NCBI GenBank assembly: GCA_033060915.1
Contig: CM065399.1
Span: 19,743,001-19,807,000 of the forward strand
DNA from: Euryodendron excelsum
Lineage: Eukaryota; Streptophyta; Magnoliopsida; Ericales; Pentaphylacaceae
Direction of reading: 5' to 3'
DNA: 64,000 nucleotides
The notes beneath the pieces are model-generated. The model saw only the letters and a list, made by a program, of their open reading frames with translations, had not been told where the DNA came from and made no database searches. Position 1 is the first letter of the stretch. Each line of letters begins with the position of its first letter. Positions 33,591 to 46,690 of this stretch are shown in pieces. The position numbers were made by a program, and so were the translations under genes.

Positions 33591-35037
33591 TGACAAAACA
33601 AAACCACTAGTGTTCTTAGTAATATAGATTTATACCTTAAGATGGACCTAGAGGGGGGGGTGAATAGGTCTTTCTAAATTTTAAGCTTTGATTATGCATT
33701 CTAGAAAAACATGAATAATAAACATCAACAAACATTCAAAGCAAGAAACAAGGAGACACAAGAGAATTTTAGCGTGGAAACCCTTGTGGGAGAAAACCAC
33801 GGGACTAAGTCAAGCACAACCCAAGCACTTTAAGATAAACAATGATACAAGAGTGTCCCACAACCATTACACTTGTTGAATTCTCAACCCTTGGCTTGCA
33901 TCTACACCTTGCATTCCTTCGAGTCCACAAACATGTTCACGAGCACTTGGAACCTCATTGAATCAACAATGACTTGAACTCCATCAAGCCACCATAATCT
34001 CTCTTAAATTAGATGGATAAAATGAAGAAGAGTCCTCTTAGACCTTTCAACGAACACTTGGCAGGTCTAACAAAAGAACTCACACTCTCTCTTTTCTAAG
34101 TTACAGCACAATCTTGAGGATGGTAAGAGAATGAAAAGATAGGAAGATAATGGCTCATTCGAATCAATGGTAAGGGGGATCACCTTAGCAGCCTTTACAA
34201 CCTTACCACATGTGTATATATGGAAGTTATAGTTGAAACTCATACAAATTCAAAAATTCTTTAGCCCATACCTTTCCATGTTGTAGTATACCACCTCTGC
34301 AGCAAACCAACAAACTTTGCTCCCCACATTTTTTCCCTTGCTACATAGAGAAGAAAAAAATTCTTTTTTGAACATTAATACATTCTCATGCCCATGCTCT
34401 CCCAAAAGTTGTTTCCTATTCTTATATTGGAGATGCCCATGCTAGCAACTGAGAAATGTTATTTTTAAACTCCAACAAACTTAATCAAACATTACATGGT
34501 CCACCAGATTCGAAGAAGAGAAAATATTGAGGTAGAAACTTGAGTTGAACACTTTGGGTGCGCCATGGCGCATAGAGATTGCGCCTAATGGCGTATGTCA
34601 CTGCCTGTTGGATATTTTTACTGTAGCGAGGGCGCCACAGCGCAGTTAAGGTGCGCCACGGCGGACTCTACGTTGCAGTCTTCAATATTATGCCCATAAC
34701 ATTTTACTCCGATGTTGGATTGACAAGATTCAAAGCTCTCTAGAAAGAAGACTCGAAGATCTACAACTTTTCCTCTAATGAGCCTTTTCCAATTCAAACA
34801 AAACCTTGGCCAAAAACTAGATGCAACCAAACTAATCTGCTAGAGGCAGATTTAATGAGATTTACACGAAACCCATCTTCTCAAAATTCATCCACTTCTT
34901 GTTGATTTTCTCTTAAGGCTTATTGGATGCAAATTCTTAACATCTAAGGTCATTATAATATGATCAATACACTCAAGACTCACACAAGATTTTAGCTCTC
35001 AATTTACATAGTACAAAATGAATCAATTTTCCTAACA
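33591..35037 (-). repeat. 5' LTR of the copy C element
   Basis: It starts TGACAAAACA and ends TAACA on the + strand. It is aligned to the left LTR along its whole length, for example 'gaataggtctttctaaattttaag' and 'gagacacaagagaattttagcgtggaaaccc'. It contains 'gcgccatggcgca' and 'gcgccacagcgcag' words at 34559-34660. Confidence 0.85.
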
Positions 35038-35042
35038 CCAGT
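35038..35042. other. Target site duplication CCAGT (right)
   Basis: The second copy of the 5-bp duplication; DUF247 sequence resumes immediately after it. Confidence 0.9.
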
Positions 35043-35857
35043 AATAGTCAGTATTGATCCTTACCGTTGTGATCATGGTAAAGCTAACCTACAGGAAATG
35101 GAGAAGCACAAATTACGGTATTTACAACAGCTTCTCAAACAATGAAAAGAGACGAGTGTGGAGAGGTATGTCAAGGCCATAAGAGAATTGGAAGAAAAAG
35201 TAGGCAAATGTTATGCATATACCATTAGCCTTGATATAGATGAGTTTGTGGAAATGATGCTTCTTGATGCCTGCTTCATTGTTGAGTTATTTCACATGTT
35301 CAAAATGAGAAAAGTGAGAGATGGGAATGACCGGTACCCTATTTTCCAGTCATACCCCATTTTATTCAGCTTACAGTGTGATCTGCTTTTACTTGAAAAT
35401 CAACTTTCATTCTTTATCCTAATTGAGTTGTTCAACTTGATTGTGGTTCCAAGCCAGCAAAAAAATATAATTCATATGGCCTTATATTTTCTATAAGACA
35501 TCTTGCGAAACCAAAATTTAGAAACTCCAAATGGAATCCCAATCGATCACATCAAGCATCTACTTAGCTTAGTACATGATAGCTGCTGCTTCTCATTTGC
35601 TAAGAGTCATAGAAATGTAAAGGATAGTTAGAGATATGGGAGTACATAGATTCAGTAACAAAACTTTAAGAGGCTGGGGTTAAGTTGAAGGAGGTTGAGA
35701 AAATCAACTTGTTTGATATAACATTCATAAATGGGGTATTGGAAATCCCACCTTTAGCCATTTTAGAATATATAGAGTCTCCCCTCATAAATCTAATTGC
35801 ATAAGAGCAATGTCTTTTTCCTGACTTGAACTTCAAGATAAAGAGTTGTTTGGAAAG

Positions 35858-37236
35858 TAGATCTTTGAAAAGAGTTTTTAGGAAGTAGATTTTTGAAAAG
35901 TGTTTTTAGCAAGTAGATTTGCAAAACAATTTGGAAAGGGGTTTAAATATGGAATTTTAAAAGTCTCTTGAATACCCACATTCTAGAAATGATTCTAACA
36001 ACGAAAAGATTAAAATCATTCTAGAGTTGTGATTTTGAAAATAACAAGGATTTGAAATTTGGACCATAACAATCACATTGATTATCATACCTTCCTAAAA
36101 TGATTTTAACCATGGAATGGCTAGAATCATCTTAAGATTATGATTTTGATAAAAACAATTTAGGGTTTACACCCAAAAATTTGGACATTTATAGCCACAT
36201 TGAATATAACACTTTTCTAAAACAACTCTAACCATAAAATGGCTAGAATCACTCTATGATTGTGATTTTGAAAACAAGTTTGAAAGAAAGAGATTTTGAA
36301 TGCAAGTTTTGAAAGAGAGTTTTGATATAAGTTTAAAAAAGAACTTTGATACAAGTTTTAAAATAATGTCGAAAGCAATTTTGAATGAATGTATGAATAT
36401 GATATGCACAATGCAATAGGGTCTATACATACAAGGTTAGGTTTCACCACATAATCAAGGGGGTCAAATCCACACCATCAAAGATTGAACTAGAAGAAAG
36501 CTCCCAGCACGTTAACCTTCAATAGTCCTTCCCAGGCATGAACTAGGGAGACCCTTATTTTAAGCATGCAAGAAGAGTAGGTAGAAGATGGTGATTAAAA
36601 TAGAAAAAAACCTAAGTGAGTTAGGAGGGTGAAGAGAGAGGAGGGATTACATAAATTTAAATAGAAAACCAACTTCATATTCTTCTTGCTTTGATTGCTT
36701 GGTTTGCTTTTCTTGACTCGAACTTTAAGAGCTTTGAAGTTGTAGCACTTGAGTCTTTAACAAATATTTGGAGGCTTGTGTTTGAGTGCATATGGTGTAT
36801 GGAGGTTAGGGTTTGAGTGTGTGGAGGCTAGGGCTTGAAAGGACTTGAGAGAATTAGGGTTTGGAGAGACTTCGGGCTCTGATTTCAGAAAAACAAAGTT
36901 TCTGAACTGAGTTTGCTAACCCTTTTTACATAGGGGGAGCCTCTGTATTTATAGGCAATAGAAAACACCTTGGCACCTATTGTAGTGGCGCTAGGGTAAA
37001 TTTCTCACTAGCGCCACTAGGAGTGGCGCCAGGCCATTTATTGGCTCGGCGTCACTACTAGTGGCGCCAGCCACTTAGAAAAGTTTTTAGGGTGGCAACA
37101 AACGTATATTTTGACCCTTGGGACGCAAGGCAAAAGATTTAGGCGCCTGTCCTAATGACTACCATGCAATTTTTGGCTTGGCTACACTAGGAGTGACTCT
37201 AGAAAGTTCAAAAATGATCCGGAAGATTCCGAGTAA
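35858..37236 (-). mobile_element. Truncated L1 LTR, left part (outermost layer)
   Basis: L1 sequence starts abruptly at the end of DUF247 copy C, without a TG terminus. It includes the 'cacaaggttaggtttcaccacataatcaaggggg' block shared with 42720, the 'aagcatgcaag' block, and the - strand TATA at 36946-36954 with 'gtggcgccag' and 'gcgccactag' words to its right. It continues after the nested insertion at 47751 and ends at 49117. Confidence 0.7.
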
Positions 37237-39296
37237 CCAGCTGTCATGCCCCGTTTCTGAACGTTGGGCCCTTCTCTCTTTTTCTTGGCCTGGGGGTGGG
37301 AATTTGGTACGGTGCTCTCTCGTTAGAACATGTCCTCTTAAAAGGACGAATGCGACGAGGTTTGAATTTTTTAAACATAATTGATTAGGACTTTTTGAAA
37401 AGGTTTTTGGAGTCGCCTTTAGATATGGTAGGTCATCTACACCAAGTAAAACCTAAGGGTTAAACTTAGGTTTTAGAAAAGGTTTTGTTTTTGAAAAACG
37501 TCCTCATGAGAGGATTTTAAAAGGTAAGGTTGCTTGACAACCCTAAAAATGTTAGAAAGCCCTTAAAAAATTTGACTTTAGTTTTGGTCTTTGAAGCAGA
37601 AATTCTTAAGTCTGAGGGTTGGTTACATATAGGGAAAATATCCTAAGACTATTACCCTACCCTGCCCTTGCAGTACCTATATGTCTATTCACCTTTTGCT
37701 TACCTAATTATGACTCACCGGTTACCTATGTTTAATGCTATCCACTTAGAAAAACTTTTGAAAACAAAGTTGAAAAAAGAGTTTGAAAGAAATATTAGAG
37801 TTTGAAAAGCGAAATGGAGAATTTGAAAAGGGTTGTGACCGCACCCCATGAAGGGTTTCCTATGTACCTCCTTAAAGAGGATTAGGTCAATCGTAGTTCG
37901 AACAAGAGTCCGAAAGAGTTGAAATTTTGAAATGGGTTCCTATTTCTAGAGAGTTTCTATTTTTAGAAAGTTTCCTTTTCAGTAAAGTCTGAGTTTGAAA
38001 GTGTTTTCTTTTTAGAAAGATTGGACTTTTGAAATATTTCCTTTCCAGGAAGATTGGACTTTTGAAACGTTTCCTTTTCAGGATTTGATTTGATTTTGAA
38101 ATGTTTCCTGTCAAGGAAGATTAAGATTTGAAAAGATTGGGTTTTGGAAATGTTTTCTTTTCAAGAAAATTTGATTTGATTTTGAAATATTTTCTTTTCA
38201 GGAAGATTGAGATTTGAGAAGATTTGATTTGATTTGAAAAGATTTGATTTTGAAAAAGGTAAGTTTAGATTGTTTCCAAAATAGAATGAGTTAAATTAGT
38301 TTTAAATTTGAAAGATTTTAAAAAGGAGCGATTTAAGGGATTTGAAATGGAAAGTTTTGATTTAAAAATAGAAGGTTTTCAAATTGGCAAAAACGGGGTT
38401 TTCCTAAGATTGGACAACTAGGGTTTAACAGATATGAGCTTTGGAAATGGTTTGAAAACCAAGTCTTTTCAAAACATGTTTTAGGGCTCGAAACCCTAAC
38501 TTGGATTTTAGACATCCAAATGAATATCGCACTTTGTCTAAAGCTATTCTAGCCATTGAAAGGCTAGAATCACTTTAGGCTTGTGGATTTGAAAAGAAAT
38601 AAAGGCACGAAGCAAAAAATGTAGACCTTTCAGGTCCTTTTGAATGTCACACACTTCTCGAAACAACCCTAGTCATGAAAAGAGTAGGATCATTCTGAGA
38701 CCAAGGTTTTGAAAATGAGCAAATGTAGGCTAATAGAAGCCATTTAAAATGTCACATTTTTCTAAAAAAACCCTAACCATAAGGAGTTAGGATCTACCTA
38801 GAATTGTGATTTCAAGAAAATTACTTTAAAAAATGATTTTAACGGAGAGAGGAATGACATGAATACAAATGAAATTTGACAATGGTAATGGCATGAATCA
38901 TACAAGGTTAGGCATCACCACATTGCAAGAGGGCCCTAAGGCCATACCGTGAAGCAAGTGAGGCCCAAGAAGAGAATCCCGATCGATAATCTCCTCTTGT
39001 TCACTCTCGACATTGACTTAACATCCTCTTGTTTTCAAGCATACAAGAAAAGGGGGGTTAAAGATAAGGGATTAAAAAAAGAAGAACCTAAGTGGGTTCG
39101 GAAGGAGAAGAGAAAGTGGGGGAGTACGAAAAAGTAAAATGGTGATTACCTTGTCTCATTACTTCTTTCTTTGGTGGAGACTCGGACCTTTGACTTGGGA
39201 AGGCTTTGGGAACTTCCAAGCAGCGAGGCGGTCCTTCGGTAGAGCTCGGAAGCTAGGGCTTCGGGAGTTTGAACTTGGACTAGGCCAACAGAACTT

Positions 39297-39324
39297 TGAG
39301 AGAGAGAGAGAGAGAGAGAGAGAG
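39297..39324. repeat. GA microsatellite
   Basis: About 14 GA units within the middle-layer LTR. Confidence 0.9.
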
Positions 39325-40739
39325 GGCTCCGAGAGCTATCTGGAATAGAGGGGGAGGGTTTTTGGAGAATTTGTTTGACCCAAAACAGAGAGGGAGAATG
39401 TCTGTATTTATAGTGCAAAAAATGGGAGGTTGAGTAGCGCACGCTTTAAGTTTAGTTGTGCGCCACTATGAATGGCGTAGGGTCATTTAATTTTGGCTTG
39501 AAAAAAGGCTGGATACAGGGTTGGTCGATTCGTAACTAATTCTACAGGGTTATGCACCATTATTAGTGGCGCACAACTAAAGAAAGGTCATGCTTCACTC
39601 AAAGTGGAGCATAGAGGTTCTGGTTCAAAAATGGAAGGTGCCAGACGGCGGGGCTTGGCTAGAAATAGAAGGGAATACTCTGGAATGTGTCTCGGAGGTT
39701 GCCGGTTTGATTCTCAGAGCCGGTATGATTAAAGAGAGTGATTAGGTGGCTGTCACCTCATCCTGGGAGTTTTAGAGTTGACCAAGTTTGATCGGGGTTG
39801 ACCGGGTTGACCAGCGTTGACTGGGGCTAAGCGGGTTGACTAGAGTTGACTGGGGTGTTGCCGGTTTGATAACCAGAGCCGATGTGGTTTCCTATGGTAT
39901 TTGGATGCCCAGGGGCAAAGCGGTCATTGTCAAGCCCAGATTTTTCACACTCGAGGAATACACACACAAGTGAGAAAAATACTATACTCTCTCGTTAGAA
40001 CTCACCCTCCTAGAAGAATGAGTGTGACTATGTTTGAATTAAAAATTGATTTGAATGAAGGGCTTTTGAAAAAAATTTGGAGTCGCCACCTAACTTGATT
40101 AAGGTGAGTTAGGTCACCTAAAAACTAAGCATAATCCGAAGACTACACTTAGGGTTTTTGGAAAACGATTTTCAAAATATCTCATCAGAGAGGGTTTTTA
40201 GGAAAACACGTTGTTTAGCAACCTTTAAAAAATATTAAGCCCTTTTTAGAAAAATAACTCCTTTTGTTTTTTCGAAAACAGTGATCTAGATTCGGAGGTT
40301 GGTTACGTGTAGGGAAGACGCACTAAACCATCACCCTACCCCACCCTTGCGATACCTACATGTCTGTTTACCCTATATTCACCTATGAGAGTCTTCAACT
40401 AGCTAATGACCAATCCTATTCACTTTAGAAAAACAATGTTTGAAAAGACATGATGCATGATATGCAAATGCAAAAGAGAGAATTGAAACATAGATTTGGA
40501 AAGAAATTGATTTGATTTGAAAAGAAATAAATAGAAGTTTGAATTTGGAAAAAGGGTTTTGGAAATTGAAAATAGAGATTTGGAAATAGAAATTTGGAAT
40601 TGGAAATTTGAAAATAGATTGGAGATTTGGAAAGATTTTGTGAAAATAGAAACTTAAAAAATGTTGTGACCGCACCCATGAGGGTTGCCTACGTATCTTT
40701 TTGGAGGAATCAGGTCAGTCGTAGTTCGGACTAGAGTCC

Positions 40740-42420
40740 GATAGAAAATAGAAGAGTTGGTTTTGAAGAGAATTGGAGTTGGAATTCGAATTGGAATTGG
40801 AAGAATAGGAAATTTGGACTTTGATTGGAAGATTTGAAAAGATTGGTTTTGAAAGACTTAGTTTTAGGAAACCTAGACTTAGAAACTTAGAAAAGAAGGA
40901 TTGGACTTGACTTGGAAAGATTTTAGAAAAGATTTGACTCGAATGTTGGACTTGGAAGATCTGAAAATATTGGATTTAGGAAATATTCGAATTAGGAAAG
41001 GTTCAAATTAAGAAAGTTTCATTTTTAGAAAAGTTTTGATTTAGGACAGTTTTGGTTTAGGAAAGTTTCAACTTAGGAAATCTTTGACTTAGGAAAGTTT
41101 CGACTTAGGAAAGTTTTGAATTAAGAAAGTTTCATTTGAGGAAAGGTTTTGAAAATAAGAAAGTTTTGAGTTTAGAAAGTTTTTGATTTGGAAAGATTTG
41201 AAGTTTTAGGAAAGTTTAAGATTTAGAAAGTTTGAAAGTTTAGAAAGATTTAACTTAAGAAAGTTTTGAATTTAGAAAACTTTGAATTTGGAAAGATTTG
41301 AAATTTAGAAAGTTTTAGGGTTTGAATTTTAGAAAATCTTGAGATTAGGAAAGATTGAAAAACCTAGATTTGGAAAGTTAAGATTTGAAAAAGGGTAGAG
41401 TTAGGAACGGGTTGAATTAGGAAAGATGTGAAAGTTGAGTTTTAAAATTTAGGAAAGATTTTTATGTTCGAGTTTTGAAAACTTAAGTTTAGGAAAGATG
41501 TGAAAGTTGAGTTTTAAAATTTAGGAAAGATTTTTATGTTCGAGTTTTGGAAACTTAAGATTTAGGAAAGTAGAAGATTAGGAAGGATTTGAATTAAGAA
41601 AGATTTAGACTAGTAAGAGTTAAGATTCCTATTTCCTAAAACAAGGGATTAGATTTTGTTTCCAAAAGAGAAGGTTTGAGTTTGTTTTCAAAAACGTTGG
41701 ATTGGATCTAGCTTCCTGAAGGGAAGATTGGGTTTGGTTTCCTAAAGGGAAGATTGGATTAGGTTTCCTAAAGGGGAGACTGGATTTGGCATGAATTTGG
41801 AAAAGGAAGTTTTAGAAATCTTAAATTTGGAAGACAATAGTTTTGACGTAGAAAATAGGTTTTGAAAATATGTATAGTTTGGATGTGAAAAGGGAGATTT
41901 TAGAAACTTAGGTTTTAAGGCAAGTTCGAAAACTATGTTTTTGGAAAGAAAACTAGGGTTTCTTAACCGTGAGTTCTAGGGCTTGACTTGGGCACCAAGA
42001 AAAGGAATTTTTGAAAAGTGAGTTTTTGGAAATGAAGAGTTTGGAGGAAGATTCTAGAGAGGAGTTTTTTTTAGAAAATGTGTGTTAAAAAGAATTTTAG
42101 GGAGGAAGTTTTTGGAAAGTAAAACTTTTGAGAGAGTTTTGGAAACAAGATTTTGGAAGAAGATTGTTAGAAAGAGTTTTTAGGAAAAAGATTTAGGGAG
42201 TGTTTACTAAGAAGAAAACCTAGGAAGTGTTTTTAGGAAAGGAATTTTGAGGAGAGTGTTTTGGAAAGGAGTTTAAAAATGAGTTTTTGAAAAATAGATT
42301 TTTAGAGGGAGCTTTTGAAAACAATTTTGGAAAGAAAAGCCTTTAGAAAGCATGTTGAAAAAGTGGGTTTTAGAAAGAGAGACTTTTGAAAAGAGAGCTT
42401 CTTTGGAAAGTATAAAAACG
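40740..42420. repeat. Degenerate 18-20 bp 'ttaggaaagttttga' repeats
   Basis: Roughly 1.7 kb of purine-rich imperfect repeats of the motif 'tttaggaaagtttgaa'. An exact-looking longer duplication appears at 41420-41480 and 41490-41550 ('gatgtgaaagttgagttttaaaatttagg'). Confidence 0.8.
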
Positions 42421-43160
42421 TCTCACTTTCCTAAAGCGATCCTAGCCATAAGGCTAAAACCACTTTAAGAAAGTGGTTTTGAAAACAATAAGGAGTTGGA
42501 AATATAAACCATATCAGTCACTTTAAATGTAACACTTTCCTAAAGCAATCCTAGCCATGGAAAGACTAGAATCACCCTAGGATTGTGATTTTGAAAACAA
42601 GTTTTGAAAAGAGGAGATTTTGATGCAATTTTGAAAACAAGTTTAATACAAGCTTTAAAAACGAATTTGAAAATGATTTTTGGAAGAATGCAAGATAATG
42701 ATATACACAATGCAAATTGGGGTCGTGAACATACAAGGTTAAGGCTTCACCACATAATCAAGGGGGCCGAACCCATATGGTCTCAGGTTAGACTAAAAGA
42801 AAGCCCCCGACACGGTGACCCTCCAATAGTCTAATCCTACACATGGACCGGGAATCCCCTTTGTTTCAAGCATGCAAAGAAAAGGGGGAAGAAGATGGGG
42901 GATTAAAATAAAGAAAACCCAAGTGGGTTAGAACAAAGAAGAGAGAGGGGGAAGTGCAGAAACTTAAAGAGAAAACCTACACTATATCTTGTTAATTTCG
43001 CTTGGCTTTGCGCGCCTTACTTTTCTTCTGTCTTCACTTCACTTCAGTCTTCGAGGGCTTGGTCTTAGTCTTTGAGAGCTTCTAGTTGTAGCAATCCAAG
43101 TCTTCGAGGGAGGGTTGGAGGCTAGTGTATAAGTGTATAGGAGTATGTATGAGTGTATAG

Positions 43161-45035
43161 TGTTGCCCAAGAAGGCAACCCAAGAGGGGGGGTGAATTGG
43201 GTTTTATAGAATTTATATCTAGAATTGCAACTAAAAACAGTTTATATATTTTAACAATGATTAATCAAAGTGTAGATCAAGCAAGTAAAGTGTATATCAA
43301 AACATATATCTGTGCAAGCATGTATAGAGAGCAAATAAGCAAAACAGAGGCAACAGAGAAGAGCACCAGATTTATAGAGGTTCGGCCAACCTTGCCTACG
43401 TCCTCTCTTCTTCGATCCTTTCGAAGGAATTCCACTATATAATACTCCTTACACAGCTGCTAGTTTTGCCACAAGTGCCCAGCTCACTCTTACAAAAGCT
43501 TCTTCCCAATCTTTCAAAACCAAGAGATTTTGTCCAAGCTTCTCTCAAACTTACAAGTGATTTTGTCCAAGCTTCACTCAAACTTACAAGTATTTTTACC
43601 CAAGAACACTCAAACTTACAGGTTTACAAACCCACCCAAGTGAAATGAATAAAGGTTATACAATGGGTAACTCTCCTAGTAAGTATATGGACAAATACAA
43701 CTCAATGAATAACCTTAAACACTCAGCAAAAATGTGTGGCAGTGAGGTACAGGAGGTTTTTCAGCTTCAAGCACTTGATATCAATGGTATAATTCCTCTG
43801 ATCATCATCATTGAAGCTGTATGTATCTTGTATATAAAGATATGGATCGATTCTAGCCGTTGGAGAAGCATGGGAAAAGATTTGGTTGCATATTTGCCCA
43901 TACCGTCTGTCAGAAAACTAGCCGTTACTGTCTGGGGGTCGACTCTTTTTACAATGAGTCGACTCTTTTTGTATTTCAGCAGATTTTTCAAGTCACTGTC
44001 CAAATGAGTCGACTCTTTTGCTCCAGGAGTCGACTCTTTTAAGTAGTCTGCAGAATTTTTATTTTCTGTTGAAATGAGTTGACTCTTTTTACAGCAGGAG
44101 TCGACTCTTTTAAGCTTTCAGCAGAATTCCAAGGCTCTGTTCGAATAAGTCGACTCTTTTTACTTAAGGAGTCGACTCTTTTTACCAAGAACCATATTTT
44201 TACATCTTTTCTTCATTCTTTTCCAAAGCTTCCAATCTTTTCAAGGATCATTCAAATAAGCTTTTTAAAGCTTGCAAACACTTCTTCAAGGTTAGATGAC
44301 TCCAAGAACATCTTCAATCCATTCTAGATGAATTATCTTCATTTTAATCACTTGTAGAGTTCTTCCATCATCAATGCTTCAACCATTTAACCAAGTCTTC
44401 ATCATGATCTTCAAGAGAGCTTCCAAGACTTAGAATCTTCATTTCCTTAACTGATTTTCTATTCTTCTTTGAACATCTTCATTTCTAGATTTCTTCTAGA
44501 ATTCTTCAATCATCATAACTTCTTCATAGACTTCAACAATTCTTCCAAGAAAGCTCTTCTAGTCTTGTGATTCCTTCCATGTCTCCAAGACTTCTTCAAA
44601 TCTAACGAGAAAGCTTCCATATCTTTGAGTCGGTCTCTACTTCTTCCATTCTTGCAAGATATCTTCAAGTTATCAAAGTCTCCAATCTTTTCAATCAAAA
44701 CTTTTAGCATTTTCATTCTTCTTCCTTGATATCCATCATCTTCATTTTTTTATAAGATCTCCACTTGTTGAATATGTCATGCCTTTATGGTTACCAATCT
44801 TCAATCTAAGATTTTCATCAACTTGAGATTTCTTTTTTTTCTTATAATATCAGCTTTGTAGAATACATCACTTCATCATGCTTTCCATTCTTTATTCAAA
44901 TCTTTGCATCACAAATCCTCCGTTATGATAAGCTTCAAATCAAGATCTAATTAGAACTACTCTGCACACTAAGTAGAATTATTAGATCATTAAATCATGT
45001 TTTGTTATCATCAAAATCAAGGCATTGACTCAACA
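43161..45035 (-). mobile_element. Solo copia-like LTR (1875 bp)
   Basis: It starts TGTTGCCCAAGAAGGC and ends ACTCAACA, flanked by perfect TATAG duplications (43156-43160 and 45036-45040). The 'agagggggggtgaattgggtttt' block near its left end matches the corresponding block 'gggggggtgaataggtc' in the LTRs of the copy C element, which suggests a related family read on the - strand. It contains the GTCGAC array (43938-44176). The many short frames inside are not genes. Confidence 0.85.
43938..44176. repeat. Four 71-bp units, each with two GTCGAC palindromes
   Basis: The GTCGAC (one GTTGAC) cores start at 43938, 43958, 44008, 44029, 44078, 44100, 44149 and 44171. Spacing alternates near 20 and 50 bp. 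Most are in the context 'gagtcgactctttt'. They lie to the right of a TATA-like 'tttatatac' on the - strand (about 43828). Confidence 0.9.
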
Positions 45036-46362
45036 TATAGGAGGCTAGGGTTTGGTGTATGGTGGCTAGGGTTTGGAAAACCTAGAGAAACTAGGGTTTA
45101 GGGAGGCTACGAGCTCTGTATATCGAATATTAGGGTTTTCAGACTGAGTTTGCGGACCTCTTTCACGCTAGTTAGGAAATTTTTAAGGTCGGCAAGCAAG
45201 GTATATTGGGAAGATTTGGGCACCTGTACTAGTGACTACCATGCAATTTTTAGCTTAACTTCACTAGGAGTGACTCCGGAAAGTTCGGGAATGATTTAAG
45301 GGACCGAGAATGGCCCGAAAGGCCAGGAAAAGGGCAGGAATACTTAAAACAGTGTTCGAGAAGTATTTGACTTGAAAAATGAAGATAGGATGTGTCGAAA
45401 GGATTAACCGGGCCATTAAGGGCAAAACGGTCAACCAGGCTGGAAAGCTGCCAGGACGGACTCAGAACATCCCGGAAGAAGACTCGAGATTTGAAAACAT
45501 TATTTAGAATGTTCCCAAAGACTACCGATTTGATACCCAGAGCCGGTGTGGTTGGAAAAGGTGATAGGCCCACTAGGGGTAAAACGGTCATTTTGCACCG
45601 GGTTTGCCGGAACTAACTTGGAATGATCCAAAAAGGTAAAGAAAGATTGAGAATACTGTAGGAAGCATTCTCGGGAGGTTACCGGTTTGATACCCAGGGC
45701 CAGTGTGGTTCCCGGGGCGTTCGGATGCCTAGGGGCAAAATGGTCATCTTGATCGAAAAGTCTCGGAATTGACGCGAAACGGACTAGAGGGCACCTAATC
45801 ATGCCGGATCATCTCTGGGATGATCTAGGAAGGGTGGACTTATCGTTCTGAGGACTTAGGTGTGCTCTCGAGAAACGTGTCGAAAAATGGCCCTAGGGCC
45901 AGTTTGGTCATTTTTCACCGGAGTGGGCTAGCAAGCACTGGTGTTGACCTGAGTTTTGAGTGTTTCTGCCACTCTGACGGTGGTCTCGTGATACAGGGGT
46001 TTGTCGGCAATTCCCTATATCGACCTGTTTGCGAGTATTTTCTCTACTCTGACGGTTGCGAGTATTTCTACTACTCTAACGGTTCCTGATCATTCTCGAG
46101 ACTGCCTGATCTCGGGAAGCTACTAAAGGGACTTAACGCCTGAGAATCAACTTTCTCGGAGGGCGTGCCTAAACGGACATTTTTGCATTGGCGGGCTAGC
46201 ATGCGCCGAAGGTGGACCGTTCTACCATCTAGGGGACTTGCCCGGTCGACAGGTTTAAAGGGACTTACCGTTCCAAAGAGATTTTCTTCAGAAAACGTGC
46301 CGAATTGGATAGAATTACCATCTCAAGGAATCAACTGTCTCGAGAGAGGGATTGGAATTGGA

Positions 46363-46690
46363 ATTGGAAAGGGGACTTACCGTCTTCGGAAAGACGCGCC
46401 TGTTGGAATATGGAAAGGGGACTTACCGTCTTCAGAAAGGCGTGCCTGTTGGAATATGGAAAGGGAACTTACCGTCTTCGGAAAGACGTGCCTGATGGAA
46501 TTAGAAAGAGGACTTACCATCTCCGGAAAGACGCGCCTAATGGAGTTGGAAAGGGGACTTACTGTCTTCGAAAAGACGCTCCTAATGGAGTCAGAAAGGG
46601 GACTTACCATCTTCAGAAAGACGTGCCTAGTTTGAAATTATAAAGGAGACTTACCGTCTTCGGAAAGACGCGTCTGGTGAAATATGGAAA
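46363..46690. repeat. Tandem array, about 47 bp period, 7 units
   Basis: The unit 'ggggacttaccgtcttcggaaagacg' plus 'cgcctgttggaatatggaaa' repeats with few differences. It gives artefactual repetitive frames on both strands. It lies in the inner L1 LTR. Confidence 0.9.

Larger units (their letters stand above)
29627..35037 (-). mobile_element. Complete non-autonomous LTR retrotransposon (5411 bp)
   Basis: The two LTRs (29627-31072 and 33591-35037) are about 1.45 kb each and flanked by CCAGT duplications. The primer site (33577-33590) and polypurine tract (about 31074-31085) fix transcription on the - strand. The 2.5 kb interior encodes only a gag-like region with no protease, integrase, reverse transcriptase or RNase H, so movement must have depended on proteins supplied in trans. 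The LTRs show many substitutions and small indels against each other, so the insertion is not recent. It lies within DUF247 copy C. Confidence 0.9.
29471..35857 (+). pseudogene. DUF247 copy C, split by LTR retrotransposon
   Basis: The 5' part (29471-29626) starts ATGAACATATCGAG and encodes DHVSIRVDEKLSHL before stops. The gene resumes at 35043 with 'aatagtcagtattgatccttacc' (VSIDPYR) and runs through ELEEKVGKCYAYTISLD, EFVEMMLLDACFIVELFHMF and DLLLLENQLSFFIL. Lesions include a stop in 'caatgaaaagag' (about 35145), a stop at about 35494 where copy D continues, and later stops in the 35.6-35.8 kb part. The C-terminal third, including the membrane helix, is lost at about 35857, where L1 LTR sequence begins. 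Aligned with copy D, the LTR element sits between codons that are contiguous there. Confidence 0.9.

Noticed and set aside
46165..46643. 156- and 112-codon frames with repeated KGTYHLRKD-type peptides
   Set aside because: They are translations of a 47-bp tandem array inside an LTR, with equivalent frames on the other strand.
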